Shown: piece after piece, positions 1-10,603 of the stretch | How positions within the stretch are numbered: position 1 is the stretch's first letter | Layout: each line of letters starts with the position of its first letter | Source: Fomitopsis serialis | Lineage: Eukaryota; Basidiomycota; Agaricomycetes; Polyporales; Fomitopsidaceae | Length of the DNA stretch: 64,000 bases | Reading direction: 5' to 3' | Assembly: GCF_022376445.1 (NCBI RefSeq) | Contig: NW_025955176.1 | Span: forward strand, 1-64,000 | Position numbers and translations under genes: made by a program | Notes under the pieces: generated by a model | Told to the model about the DNA's origin: nothing | Databases searched by the model: none | The model's input: the letters and a program-made list of their open reading frames with translations, nothing else

Positions 1-779
1 GCGGAACGAAGGCAGGTTGGCGAGACGAGGAGGACGAGGCGGAAGAAGGCACGTACGATTAGCCATCGGGCGCCATGGGCCCAAGCGAGCCACTCAAGGT
101 CGCTATCGGGGTTCAGACGGGGCTCTACCACACGCTCGTCACGAATGAGGTCGACGAGGCGGTAGAAACGGGTGGTGTAGACGATGGTCGAGGGGTTCGG
201 TGGGATGTCGGCGGGCATTGAGGACTCACACGATGGTGGACTGGCGGACGGATGAGGATGGCAGGGACGGCGGAGGGAGACCCACGGGGGCGGAAGGAGT
301 AGGAACGGAGGGGAACGGGTGCCAGCGAGGCAGGGACGTGGGAAAGGCGGCGGAAGGGGCTAGGAGGACGGGGCGGAGGGAAGGAGAGTTAGTTACCTAC
401 CACTACCTCTGAGGACTCAGTATCTAGGTTGCACCGGGCAATCTCAGGCTTCAGGTCCCGTCTCAGGCTCGCGTTCAGGCTAAGGAAGGTCGCAGAAGTT
501 AGGCTCAGGCTCAGGATCAGGAGAGCTCAGGTTAGGAACGTCGGAGGGAAGGCATCGAGTATACCAGGCTCAGGAAAGGCGGTCTTCACTAAAGGACATC
601 GCGGACGAAGCGTGCGGCGCACCACCCCATCTCCCCTTTTCCCTCCGCGAGGTACCACGGACCTCGCTCGCTTCCTCCGCGAACCGTCAACTTGCACCAA
701 CGACCCCCGCCCATCGTTTTCACCGATACCAAGAATTCCCTTCCGCGTCGTCCACGCACCGGGGACTCGCAATACCACA
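1..779 (+). repeat. 5' LTR, 3' half only
   Basis: Bases 1-779 match 14792-15573 almost base for base, with about a dozen substitutions and one-base indels. The copy ends in CCACA at 775-779, the same end as the right LTR, and is followed two bases later by a TGG-starting primer-binding site. Several differences are C/T or G/A changes. The first half of this LTR lies left of the window. Confidence 0.93.
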
Positions 780-781
780 AC

Positions 782-799
782 TGGAGCCCACCGCGAGGG
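782..799 (+). promoter_or_regulatory. tRNA primer-binding site
   Basis: The stretch starting TGGAGCCCACCGCG lies two bases after the LTR end. TGG is the complement of the CCA end of a tRNA, as expected for the minus-strand primer site. I did not identify which tRNA. Confidence 0.7.
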
Positions 800-1497
800 G
801 GATTTCGTTGGTAAAATCTGTTGACCCAACCCCGGGTGCCACGTCATCCTGCCTATCACACGGTCCCGAGCGAAAACTCTCGCTACCGTCCCTTATCGTT
901 CAGAGCCTCACACCCCTACGAGAAGTCTACTCGAGGAGCTCGCTATCGCACATCACTCTCCGGACTCGCCGTACGACCCATCGCTCAGGGTACCCGCGCT
1001 AGACGGCATTCCCCTTCCGCGCGCTGACGACAGTGACGGAGAGAACCCGTTCCTCGATCCGGCTGACAGCACCCTCACCTCCGCACCTGCATCATCACCA
1101 ACTCGAAGCTCAGCGTCGAGCGAGTCGATCCCATTAGCAAACGTACCTCGGCGGCGAGCATACTCTACCCCGTCCCGCTCTCCTCCTCGACCAAGTCAGT
1201 GGGCAGCCCCGTATCGGTGCCGGCCTCAGTTCCGCTTCCTCCCTCACCATATCCTATCAACGTTCCACTTCCAGAATCACCCGTCTCGATATACGCATCA
1301 CTGCCGTCGTCGCCTGTCGACGAAACCATACCCCTGCTCGTAGTCCCTTTAATCCCGTCTCTCGCCATTCCCTCCGACATATCGGAGACCATTTCCTCCG
1401 TCTCATCTGTTACTCCCTCCGACGAGTCCGAGCTCGTTCCCTTCCTCCGCACTCCTTCCGCCAACAGAAAAAAAATGGCCGCATCCAGCCACGCAGT
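800..1497 (+). other. gypsy 5' leader
   Basis: About 700 bases lie between the primer-binding site and gag. The stretch is C-rich and open in places on both strands, but no domain is recognisable. Probably untranslated leader or a degraded gag 5' extension. Confidence 0.5.
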
Positions 1498-3186
1498 ATG
1501 CCCGTCCGCGGGGATCGCACTGCTCCGAAGTTCGACGATCAGCCTAGGTCGCTCGCGCGGTACTTCGAGGATGTATCCGATCTCTTGGCGCTCGCGAACA
1601 TTACCGTCGAGGAGGAGAAAATCCGATATGCTCAGAGGTACCTGAACCCCGATCAGTATGAGCTGTGGGGCACCGTAACCGTCCCCGACAATCCGACGTT
1701 CGAACAGTATAAGGAGGGGATCGTGAAACTGTATCCGGGGTCGGACGGAGCATCGAAGTACTTAGAAACCGATCTAGACGCGATCGCTGCGGCCGGGCTG
1801 AGTGCTGGGACGGACACGCGTAGTGGGGAGGCCGAGTTCTATCGAAAGTTCCTCCCAGTGGCCCGCTACCTAATGACGGAAGGGCTGGTGTCGAAGTCGC
1901 AGGTGCACCAGAAGTATCTATCCGGATTCGACGCGAAGTCGGCGGACGCGATCCGTCGGAGGGTCGAGATCGTCAACTCTACGGTCGACCCCGCGAAGGG
2001 GTACAGCCTTGAACAGCTTCATGGGGCAGCGCAGCAGTGTCTCAGCGCGGTCAGTTACGGCGGCGGAGGCAACACTCAAGGTGGGGGTACCGGTGCGGGA
2101 GCCGGCGGAGGAGGGGGGTCATCTGGCGTTAAGCAAGAACCGATGACGGAGGAAGCCCTGAGCCGAGCCTTCGTGGCGGCGCTAGGGGCACTTCAGCAGA
2201 CGCATGGGAGCGGAGGAGGCCGAGGAGGAGGGTACACTGCCGGAAACTACAGCGGAGGAGGGTACGGCGCGGGGAACTACGGCGGAGGGACCTACACGAG
2301 CGCGAACTACAATAGCGGGGGGTACGGCGGAGGAACGGGTCGGGGAGGACCGGTCTTCGGATATCAGCCTCAAGGACCCGGGCGCGGAGGGTATGGTGGC
2401 GGAGGCGGAGGGTACAGCGGAGGCGGAGGGTTCGGCACCAGGACATGCAACTTCTGTGGCGAAGTAGGACACTTCCTGCGTGAGTGTAGGAAAGTCGGGG
2501 AATACCTCCGTGCGGGGAAGATCAGACTCGACGACGAACAGAAGATACGCTTCCCTGATGGGGGTTTTGTGTCGCGGTATGGAGGCGGATTCCTGATCGA
2601 CGCTATCGAGGCCAGGATGGCCAACTTGGGCGGCGGAGGGAACGGAGGGCAGCCGCAGCAGCAAGGGAACGTCGGAGGGAGCGACGGACAGACTCGGGAT
2701 GGACCGCCGCATCTGGGAGCGAACATTGTAGAAATCGTCGAAGGATACACGGTCGAGGAGACGACCGAGGAAGAGGATTCACTCAGGCGGGCCGAGGACT
2801 TAGAGGAACGTGCACGCATCCTGGCGGCGGAGGCGGCGCGGGTGCGCGGAGGAGGAAAGAAGGTATCGTTTAGGGATCCGCCAGTGGAAGAGGACTCGCG
2901 CGGAAGCAAGCCGAGCGGGGGAACAGTGCGCGGGGCGGTTGGGAAGCCGCCGGGCATCCCGGCGAAGAGTGTATCAGGGGAGCGAGCGGAGGAGGCCCGG
3001 TGGCGAAGGATCAGGGAAAAGGGCGGGCGGCCGAACCACAGTATCGGTTTCAGGCGAGATCAACGAGGGAAAAGACCCTCGGGCGAAGGCCGAAGATCTG
3101 GCGCGGCGGATGATGTACGAGAGCGACCAGAAGGCGAGCTGGGGCGAGATTCTCGAGATCAGCCAGGAGTTTCGGAAGGTAGTTGA
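1498..3186 (+). CDS. gag-like capsid/nucleocapsid protein of the gypsy element
   Basis: A 562-residue frame. The first 190 residues are a typical retrotransposon gag helix-rich part, opening MPVRGDRTAPKFDD, with repeated aromatic and charged positions. Residues about 195-315 are an extreme Gly-rich linker (GGGY/GGYGGGN repeats). A CCHC zinc knuckle, CNFCGEVGHFLREC, is encoded at 2446-2487 (C-x2-C-x4-H-x4-C), the nucleic-acid-binding motif of nucleocapsid. The part after about 3040 is probably out of frame, because protease sequence continues in the next frame from about there. The start was chosen because it opens the conserved gag region; no better upstream ATG is seen. Confidence 0.85.
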   Translation: MPVRGDRTAPKFDDQPRSLARYFEDVSDLLALANITVEEEKIRYAQRYLNPDQYELWGTVTVPDNPTFEQYKEGIVKLYPGSDGASKYLETDLDAIAAAGLSAGTDTRSGEAEFYRKFLPVARYLMTEGLVSKSQVHQKYLSGFDAKSADAIRRRVEIVNSTVDPAKGYSLEQLHGAAQQCLSAVSYGGGGNTQGGGTGAGAGGGGGSSGVKQEPMTEEALSRAFVAALGALQQTHGSGGGRGGGYTAGNYSGGGYGAGNYGGGTYTSANYNSGGYGGGTGRGGPVFGYQPQGPGRGGYGGGGGGYSGGGGFGTRTCNFCGEVGHFLRECRKVGEYLRAGKIRLDDEQKIRFPDGGFVSRYGGGFLIDAIEARMANLGGGGNGGQPQQQGNVGGSDGQTRDGPPHLGANIVEIVEGYTVEETTEEEDSLRRAEDLEERARILAAEAARVRGGGKKVSFRDPPVEEDSRGSKPSGGTVRGAVGKPPGIPAKSVSGERAEEARWRRIREKGGRPNHSIGFRRDQRGKRPSGEGRRSGAADDVRERPEGELGRDSRDQPGVSEGS

Positions 3187-3778
3187 CGAGCAGATCAAGA
3201 CGCAACGCGTGCAGGTCGCCGGCATGGCGGAGGAAGCGGTGTGGAATGTGGGGACCACGGAGTTGTCGAGCGGAGGGAACGTATTCGATAGCGGGTACTG
3301 GGACTCCTTGACGCTGCGGGAGCTGCGGCCCCTGATCAATGGCGTCGGAAGAGCAGCGTGCATCCTGGATTCTGGGGCGCAGATGGTCCTGATGCGGAAG
3401 GACATTTGGGAGCGCGTCGGAGGGAGCCTTCGCCCTGACGAAGGATGCGTAATGGAAAGCGCGAACAAGACGACCACTCGGACGATAGGGAAAGCCATCG
3501 GGATGGAGTTCGTGTTCGATGACGAGGTGAAGATCGTCATGAATGTCCAAGTGGTAAGGGACGCTCCTTTCGAGGTGCTCCTGGGTCGGCCCTTCTTCGC
3601 CGCGAGCTGCTGCGAGACCCGGGACTTCAAGGACGGAAGCCAGACGGTTGTCCTGACCGATCCGCAGAGCAACCGTCGCGTGATGGTTCCCTCCTTCGAG
3701 CGCCGCGCGGGGTCGAAGAAGAAGAGCGAGGGACGCCCGGCCGAAGACCTCCTGCGGAGGATTTTTAGATGTCGATGA
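3040..3778 (+). pseudogene. gypsy aspartic protease region, shifted frame
   Basis: In frame 2, after gag (frame 1), the translation contains a DSGAQ aspartic-protease active-site motif at 3368-3382, followed about 65 residues later by the hydrophobic-Gly stretch VLLGRPFFA typical of retropepsin-like folds. It would cleave the Gag-Pol polyprotein. The frame change from gag near 3040-3070 could be a programmed shift, but the element has other clear lesions, so a plain indel is as likely. The frame ends at 3776-3778. Confidence 0.75.
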
Positions 3779-4349
3779 TGCGAGCAACGCGAGCGGAGAC
3801 GATCTTATAGGCCACTATTCAGTATATGTCTGGGACGGAGAGGGTGCGGAAGGAACGGATGCGCCTACCAACAGGCTTAGCGACTATGGATCGTCGATGG
3901 ACTCTGCAGATACCCATTTCCCGAGTTGTAACGAGACCTTGGAACTTAGCGACAAAATACACGAGACCGTTGCTCAGTACGGGGATGCGGGAGGCAGAGA
4001 AACTATCGACGAAACTGAAGGATGTCGAGACGAGCCGGCGGAGGGAGCGCGTGGGGAGGGAGAGCGATACAATGAGCTGGCGGGGGAGGCTATGACTCAG
4101 CGGAGGAGGGGTACGAGTCGGCGGAGGAGGAACTTGAGTCTGCGGAAGGAGGCGATGACTTAGCGGAGGAAGACTACGAGTGGGCGGAAGAGGACTTGGA
4201 CCGCGGAAAGAGGCGGCGAGTCGGCGGATGAAGAGACGAGTCAGCGGAAGAAGACTACGAATCGCGGAAGAGGATTTCGACGGGCGGAGGGAGACGGGAC
4301 GGAACGGAAGAGAATACGAGCTTGGGGACGGGGCCTCGGAGGAGGGTGG
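3779..4349 (+). other. purine-rich acidic linker between protease and RT
   Basis: The DNA is built largely of degenerate GCGGAGGAAG-like units, strongly purine-rich on this strand. In related elements such a stretch encodes a variable Glu-rich linker. Here it is broken into short frames and no domain is visible. Confidence 0.5.
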
Positions 4350-4997
4350 ATGGGCAGAGAGGTGTTCAAAGTCGAAACGGGGTCGGGAATCGAGGTGCTA
4401 GCCTACAAGAAGGTGGCCCGGAAGGTACGGCCGGTGGCCGCAACGCTCCCTGAGGAATTTAGGGTGGTGCGAAGGGCGCCGACTGATCCGCTAGCGGGCA
4501 TGCCCGTTATGCCAGTCGTCCCGCCGGAATTCATTCCGCGCGGAAGGTATACGCAGGAACGAAGGGATGCACTAGACGTAGGACGAAGTGGATTCCTATG
4601 GCCGGAGGAGGCGAAGCTGGTGGACTGGCTGGTAGGGATGCACGACAAAGTCTTCGCTTGGGACGAGACGGAGAAGGGGAGGCTCAGGGAGGAATATTTC
4701 GACCCTGTGGTAATCCCCACGGTCGAGCACATTCCGTGGGTACTGAAGAACATCCCGATTCCCCCGGGAATTTACGATGAGGTGGTCCGCATCATCAAGG
4801 ACAAAATCGCGTCCGGGGTGTACGAGCCATCAAGCTCGTCGTATCGCTCGCGATGGTTCTGTGTGGTCAAGAAGGATGGAAAGTCTCTCCGACTGGTACA
4901 CGACTTGCAGCCACTAAACGCGGTCACGATCAAGGATGCGGCAGTGCCTCCGTTCATCGAGCAGCTGGCGGAATCGTTCGGCGGAAGGGCGTGTTGA
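4350..4997 (+). pseudogene. gypsy reverse transcriptase, N-terminal part (interrupted)
   Basis: This frame holds the RT fingers and first palm segment: a proline-rich entry (PIPPGIYDEV), a VYEPSSSSYRSRWFCV stretch, the KKDGKSLRLVHDLQPLN motif typical of gypsy RT, and VPPFIEQLAESFGGR. It ends in a TGA at 4995-4997 made by the foldback insertion, not by a point mutation. The same RT continues, in register, after the insertion at 7913. Confidence 0.9.
4988..4995 (+). repeat. target-site duplication, left copy (GGCGTGTT)
   Basis: The octamer GGCGTGTT sits exactly where the RT coding sequence is interrupted and recurs at 7905-7912. The RT reading frame is continuous across the two copies if one copy plus the insert is ignored. 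Confidence 0.8.
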
Positions 4998-5016
4998 GCC
5001 TACTGAGTAAGATTTA

Positions 5017-6255
5017 ACGTTCCGAACGTTAAAACCGGAGTGAGATTCGCCCATCTCGAACGTTGCGGCCGCCGCCGGCCGGAGGGGTCCGGGTCCACGT
5101 TGCAGACGTTGTCGTTGCCAGTGATCCGGCCGGAGTGCATGCCGGCCGGCTCTGCCTCGTCTCCAACGTTGCGGCCGGCCTTGCCATCCCTGAATACTGT
5201 CCCCAACGATCCACCCGGCCTGTTTTCATGGTACGTTGCAACGCTCCGGCCGGAGTGCATGCCAGCCCCGCCCCCCCTCCTCAATGTTGCGGCCGGCCTG
5301 TTTTCACTGGACGTTGCAACGCTCCGGCCGGACTACACCCCGGCCGCCCCCCACTTCTCAACGATCCGCCCGGCCTCTTTCACCCAACGTTGCAATGCTC
5401 CGGCCGGAGGGTATGCCGGCCGGTCATCCCTCGTTCCCAACGTTGTGGCCGGAGCGGGCAGAATTCAAAGTGGCCAGGCAGTCCACGCTGCAAACAGTCC
5501 GGCCGGTCAACAGATATAGCATTGCAAACGAGCCGGCTGGCCTCAGGCCCTACCACTACAAATGGTCCGGCCGGACTTTTTGCCGGCCGAAAACACAATG
5601 TCTCGGGCCGAGGGTACAGCCAAAACTCGGCCAAAGCAGCCAGACATTTCCGGGCCGAGCTTTTGCTTCACCGACCGGGCAAGCATTGTCTCGGGCCGAA
5701 AAGTTGACAATTTTCTCGGGCCGAAGATTTGAGTACTGCCTCGGGCCGAAGAGTTGGGCATTTTCTCGGGCCGAAGATTTGGCTGAAGCTCGGTGAAAAC
5801 AGCCGGGCTGTCGGATTGCCATATACGGAAATTTGGTATTGACTGGTAGTACTTCATTGATAGACTATAGTATCAATTCCCTAGTGACCAAAGATGTCTA
5901 GTTAGGCCAGGATGTGCAAAACAAGATTTACTCACAGGCTTCTTTGCACAACAAGTTAATCAATTTCTGAAGCCAGTTTTCTTTTCCCACACTGTTTGAC
6001 TATCTAGGATGTGTTGTTTCAATGCATAGAGTATATCCCCAACAGGAATAGTCTTATTCTTTGAAGCTGAATGCAGAACATGAGATAAGGGGCATACAGG
6101 TATGGTACCGTGCTGAACAATGTTAACTCCTGCAGCCAATGTACATTCAAAACACTGTTTCACAACCTCTGATGGTTCATTTACCCATAGGGAGTGAATC
6201 CTCCAAAGGAACAGTCTTATTCACATAAGCTGAATGTAGTACAGAGTTAAGGCAA
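5017..6255 (+). repeat. foldback left arm with palindromic motif arrays
   Basis: The outer 560 bases hold about ten copies of the palindrome CCGGCCGG. Next come about six copies of TCGGGCCGA (5600-5780). The inner part (from about 5830) is AT-richer and made of a roughly 160 bp tandem unit with a shared GAATAGTCTTATTC-like core at about 6045, 6205 and 6370. Confidence 0.85.
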
Positions 6256-6593
6256 GGGTGTATGGGTATACATGTCATACTGTGTTCACTTCCTGAAGCC
6301 AATATGCTTTCCCCACAATGTTCCACAATCTAGAGTAGCACATTTCAATGCAACAAGCAAGTCTCCCAAAGGAATAGTCTTATTCTTTGAAGCTGAACTC
6401 GGGGATGAAGATAAGGTGAATATGCATTATATTGTGAGAGACATACTTTGGATTATTGTCTGTCTGGGTGTCACACTGAAATGTTGTACCAGCATGCACA
6501 TTGCACTTGCCACAGAAACATTTACATTGGTAACAGTCCGGCCGGCCAATCCTCATCCTCATAGGAGATGGTCCGGCCGGAGTGCATGATCCC

Positions 6594-7885
6594 CTTAACT
6601 CTGTACCACATTCAGCTTGTGTGAATAAGACTATTCCTTTGGAGAACTGAGTCCTTGTGAGGAAATGAACTATTCTAGATGGTGAAACATTGTTTTGAAT
6701 GTACATTGGCTGCAGGAGTTAACATTGTTCAGCACGGTACCATACCTGTATGCCCCTTATCTCATGTTCTGCATTCAGCTTCAAAGAATAAGACTATTCC
6801 TGTTGGGGATATACTCTATGCATTGAAACAACACATCCTAGATAGTCAAACAGTGTGGGAAAAGAAAACTGGCTTCAGAAATTGATTAACTTGTTGTGCA
6901 AAGAAGCCTGTGAGTAAATCTTGTTTTGCACATCCTGGCCTAACTAGACATCTTTGGTCACTAGGGAATTGATACTATAGTCTATCAATGAAGTACTACC
7001 AGTCAATACCAAATTTCCGTATATGGCAATCCGACAGCCCGGCTGTTTTCACCGAGCTTCAGCCAAATCTTCGGCCCGAGAAAATGCCCAACTCTTCGGC
7101 CCGAGGCAGTACTCAAATCTTCGGCCCGAGAAAATTGTCAACTTTTCGGCCCGAGACAATGCTTGCCCGGTCGGTGAAGCAAAAGCTCGGCCCGGAAATG
7201 TCTGGCTGCTTTGGCCGAGTTTTGGCTGTACCCTCGGCCCGAGACATTGTGTTTTCGGCCGGCAAAAAGTCCGGCCGGACCATTTGTAGTGGTAGGGCCT
7301 GAGGCCAGCCGGCTCGTTTGCAATGCTATATCTATTGACCGGCCGGACTGTTTGCAGTGTGGACTGCCTGGCCACTTTGAATTCTGCCTGCTCCGGCCGC
7401 AACATTGGGAATGAGGGATGACCGGCCAGCATACCCTCCGGCCGGAGCATTGCAACGTTGGGTGAAAGAGGCCGGGCGGATCGTTCAGAAGTGGGGGGGC
7501 GGCCTGGGTGTAGTCCGGCCGGAGCGTTGCAACGTCCGGTGAAAACAGGCCGGCCGCAACATTGAGGAGGGGACATTGAGGAGGGGGCAGGGCTGGCATG
7601 CACTCCGGCCGGAGCGTTGAGCAGTGGGGGTGGGCTGGCACGCGCTCTGGCCGGAGCGTTGCAACGTCCGGTGAAAACAGCCCGGCCGCAACATTGGAGG
7701 TGGTATTTGAGGAGGGCAGGGCCGGCCGCAACGTTGGGGACGAGGCTGAACCAGCCGGCATGATCTCCGGCCGGATCACTGGCAACGTCCACGTCTGCAA
7801 CGTGGACCCGGACCCCTCCGGCCGGCGCCGGCCGCCACGTTCGAAACGGGCAAATCTCACTCCGGTTTTAACGTTCGGAACGTGT
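6594..7885 (-). repeat. foldback right arm
   Basis: Reverse complement of the left arm, carrying the same motif arrays in mirror order. The GC-rich parts differ from the left arm by small indels, for example an extra unit near 7560-7640. Confidence 0.85.
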
Positions 7886-7904
7886 AAGACACACTAAATA
7901 ATGT

Positions 7905-7912
7905 GGCGTGTT
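7905..7912 (+). repeat. target-site duplication, right copy (GGCGTGTT)
   Basis: Identical to 4988-4995; the RT reading frame resumes immediately after it. Confidence 0.8.
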
Positions 7913-10583
7913 ACGGTGCCCTGGATTTGTTCGTAGCATTCGATCAGCGGGGGCTGGCGATTCGGTCGAGGGACCTCACGACGTTCCAGTCGCCACTGGG
8001 AGCCCTCCGACTAACGGCAGTACCGATGGGGTACACAAACGCGATGCAGATCGTGCATGGGGACGTGACATTCATCATGCAAGACGAGATCCCGGAAGTG
8101 ACGATACCATTCGCAGACGACGTGAACGCGAAAGGGCCGAAAACTAGGTATGAGCTTCCAGGCGGAGGGTACGAGACCGTCGGAGGGAACCCAGGCATAA
8201 GGTGATTCGTGTGGGAACACCTGGAGAACATGAACCGAATCCTCCAAAGGATGGGTGCCGTCGGAGGGACGTTCTCGGGGAAGAAGGCGCATCTGTGCGT
8301 ACCGGACGTAGTTGTCCTGGGGCATAAGTGCACGTACAGCGGAAGGGAACCTGACGATGCCAGGGTGCAGAAGATCCGTGATTGGCCAGCGTGCAAGACG
8401 GTGACGGACGTGCGGGCATTCCTCGGGACGATGGGGCTGGTTCGGATTTTCATCAAGGACTTCTCGAAGATTGCAAGACCACTCACTAGGCTGACGCGGA
8501 GGGAGGTTGACTTCGGATGGGGGGCGGAGGAAGAGCGGGCGATGGAGACGCTGAAAGACGCACTCGTAAACTGCCCTGCGCTCCTTCCGATCGACTATAC
8601 TGCGGATCGGGTGGTCATTCTAGCAGTAGACTCCTCAGTGATCGGTGTGGGGTTTGTCCTGTGCAGCGGGATGCGAAAGGGAGGAAGTGTCCTAGCAGGT
8701 TCGGGTCAATAACGTGGAACGAACGGGAATCGCGGTACTCGCAGGCGAAGGTGGAACTATATGGGCTCTTCCGGGCGCTGCGAGCGTCGAGGATACATGT
8801 TATTGGCGTGCGGAAGCTGGAAGTCGAGGTAGACGCGAAGTACATCAAGGGTATGCTCAACAACCCGGACATTCAGCCGAATGCGGCGATGAACCGGTGG
8901 ATAGCGGCGATTCTACTGTTCGACTTCAAGTTAGTGCATATTCCCGGAGTGCTTCACTCCGGAGCGGATGGGCTGTCGCGGAGGGAACGAGCGGAAGAAG
9001 ATCCGGAGGAGGAAGGAGATCCCGAGCAGTGGATCGACGAAGCGTGTGCGTTTACGATCGAGACCTGGAATTCTAGCGAGCCGAGCCATCGGCGGAGGGG
9101 GCTCCGGGCACGGGAGGAGGCTCGAGTCCTCTGCCTGGTGATTGGGGTGGGGACCTTGGACGCGGAGGAGGTAGAAATTCCCCGGCATGACAAAGCGGAC
9201 GCGGCGGAAGAGGATCTGGCACGCATCGAGGAGTTCCTGAGGAACACCGAGAGACCGGAGGGAATGGCGGAGGGGGATGTGTTCAAGAAATTCGTGCGGA
9301 AGGCGGGACGGTTCTTCCTCCGCGGAGGGAAACTCTGGCGACGTGACCCGGATGGAAAGCACAAGCGGGTGATTCGGAGGGAACGTAGGCTACGACTGCT
9401 AAAGCAGCGCATGACGATCTCGGACATAAGGGAGTACTCACGGTGCGGACGAGGCTGCTGGAGCGCTTCTGGTGGCCGTTCCTGGATCAGGACGTTCGAT
9501 GCTACGTGAGTACTTGCCATGCGTGCCAACTGAGGAGCACGCAACGGCTGAAGATCCCGCCGACGGTGGCAATTCCGCAAGGACTATTCCATAAGGTGTA
9601 CATGGACACGATGCACATGCCTGCCGCCGGAGGATACAAGATGGTAGTTCAGGGGAGGTGCTCGCTAGGATCGTACCCGGAGTTCCGGAAGCTGCGGAGG
9701 GAGACTGGGCCGATACTTGGAGCATGGATCTATGAAGACATTCTCTGTCGGTGGGGGGCGGTGGCGGAGATAGTAACGGACAACGGCCCTGCGTTCCTTG
9801 CGGCGATGGAGTACCTGGCGAAGAAATACGGGATTCGGCACATCAAGATCTCGCCGTATAACTCGAGAGCGAACGGGATCGTCGAGCGGAGGCATTTCGA
9901 GTGCGTGAAGCACAATGAAGCTATGCGGAGGAAACGAGTCGAAGTGGCCATCAGTAATTGACGCGGTGTTCTGGGCGGAACGGGTATCGATACAGAAAAG
10001 TACGGGGATGTCGCCTTACAGAATCATGCACGGGGTGGAGCCAATTTTCCCGTTCGACTTGGCGGAGGCAACGTACCTGGTGCCGGCACCGGAGGAAATG
10101 CTGACGCAAGAGGAGTTCATCGCGCATCGAGCCCGGCAGTTGCTGAAGCGGAGGGAGGATCTAGACGACATCCATCGGAAGGTACTCAAGGCGAGATATA
10201 GGTCGGTCAAGGAGTTTATTAAACGGAACGAACACACGATCAAAGACTACAAACATGAGCCTGGAGACCTGGTGCTAGTGCGGAACTCGCAGATCGAGAC
10301 GGAACACAGTCGGAAGGCGAAACAGCGGTACCTGGGCCCGATGATTGTGGTGCGGCGGACGGAAGGAGGGTCGTACATCCTTGCAGAACTGGATGGGAGC
10401 GTGTCGAGGCACAGATACGCAGCGTTCCGGGTGATACCCTATCGCGGAAGGGAGAAGGCGCGGGTTGAGATCGTAGACTTTGAAGAGTGGGATGACTACC
10501 TACCGGATGAGAACGAAGAACTCGAAGAACGGTTTGCTGCGGACGACGAAGAGGAAGAGTCGGACGCGGAGGAAGAGGATTGA
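7913..10583 (+). pseudogene. gypsy pol remainder: RT palm, RNase H, integrase
   Basis: RT continues with ALDLFVAFDQR, QSPLGALRLTAVPMG and the catalytic FADD (about 8110). A TGA at 8203-8205 stands where related elements have Arg (CGA). RNase H-like sequence follows in frame 1 to 8712, then in frame 3 from about 8690 (KLEVEVDAKYIKGML, IPGVLHSGADGLSR). Integrase has an HHCC finger (H-x4-H near 9410-9425, CHAC near 9520) and a D,D,E core in frame 2: Asp codons at 9604 and 9779 and Glu at 9884, about 35 residues apart. Its C-terminal part is in frame 3 from about 9920 and ends at 10583 in an acidic tail. At least three frame changes and one nonsense codon make it inactive. Confidence 0.9.
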
Positions 10584-10603
10584 TCGGGGAGGGAGGCGCG
10601 GAG

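Larger units (their letters stand above)
4996..7904. mobile_element. non-autonomous foldback DNA transposon nested in gypsy RT
   Basis: A 2.9 kb insert flanked by an 8 bp duplication. The left arm, about 5017-6255, is repeated in reverse complement at about 6594-7885, so short frames in one arm recur identically on the other strand of the other arm. A loop of about 340 bp separates the arms. The outermost about 20 bases match poorly, while the next bases (ACGTTCCGAACGTTAAAACC) match perfectly. No transposase is encoded. An 8 bp duplication fits hAT and also other superfamilies such as KDZ, so the superfamily is undecided. Confidence 0.88.

Noticed and set aside
2129..2957. Long minus-strand frames opposite gag
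   Set aside because: They mirror the Gly-rich gag linker as Pro/Ser/Arg-rich text and show no domain; shadow frames.
3040..3186. Programmed gag-pro frameshift
   Set aside because: No slippery site was clear and the element has several other frame lesions, so I do not claim recoding.
4996..5026. 10 bp GTAAGATTTA/GTAAGACACA as the foldback target duplication (Mutator-like)
   Set aside because: Only 7 of 10 match, whereas GGCGTGTT is exact and sits where the RT frame is broken.
5063..7860. Frames of 180-250 codons in the foldback arms
   Set aside because: They are palindrome-rich repeat translated in both directions and recur as mirror copies in the two arms.
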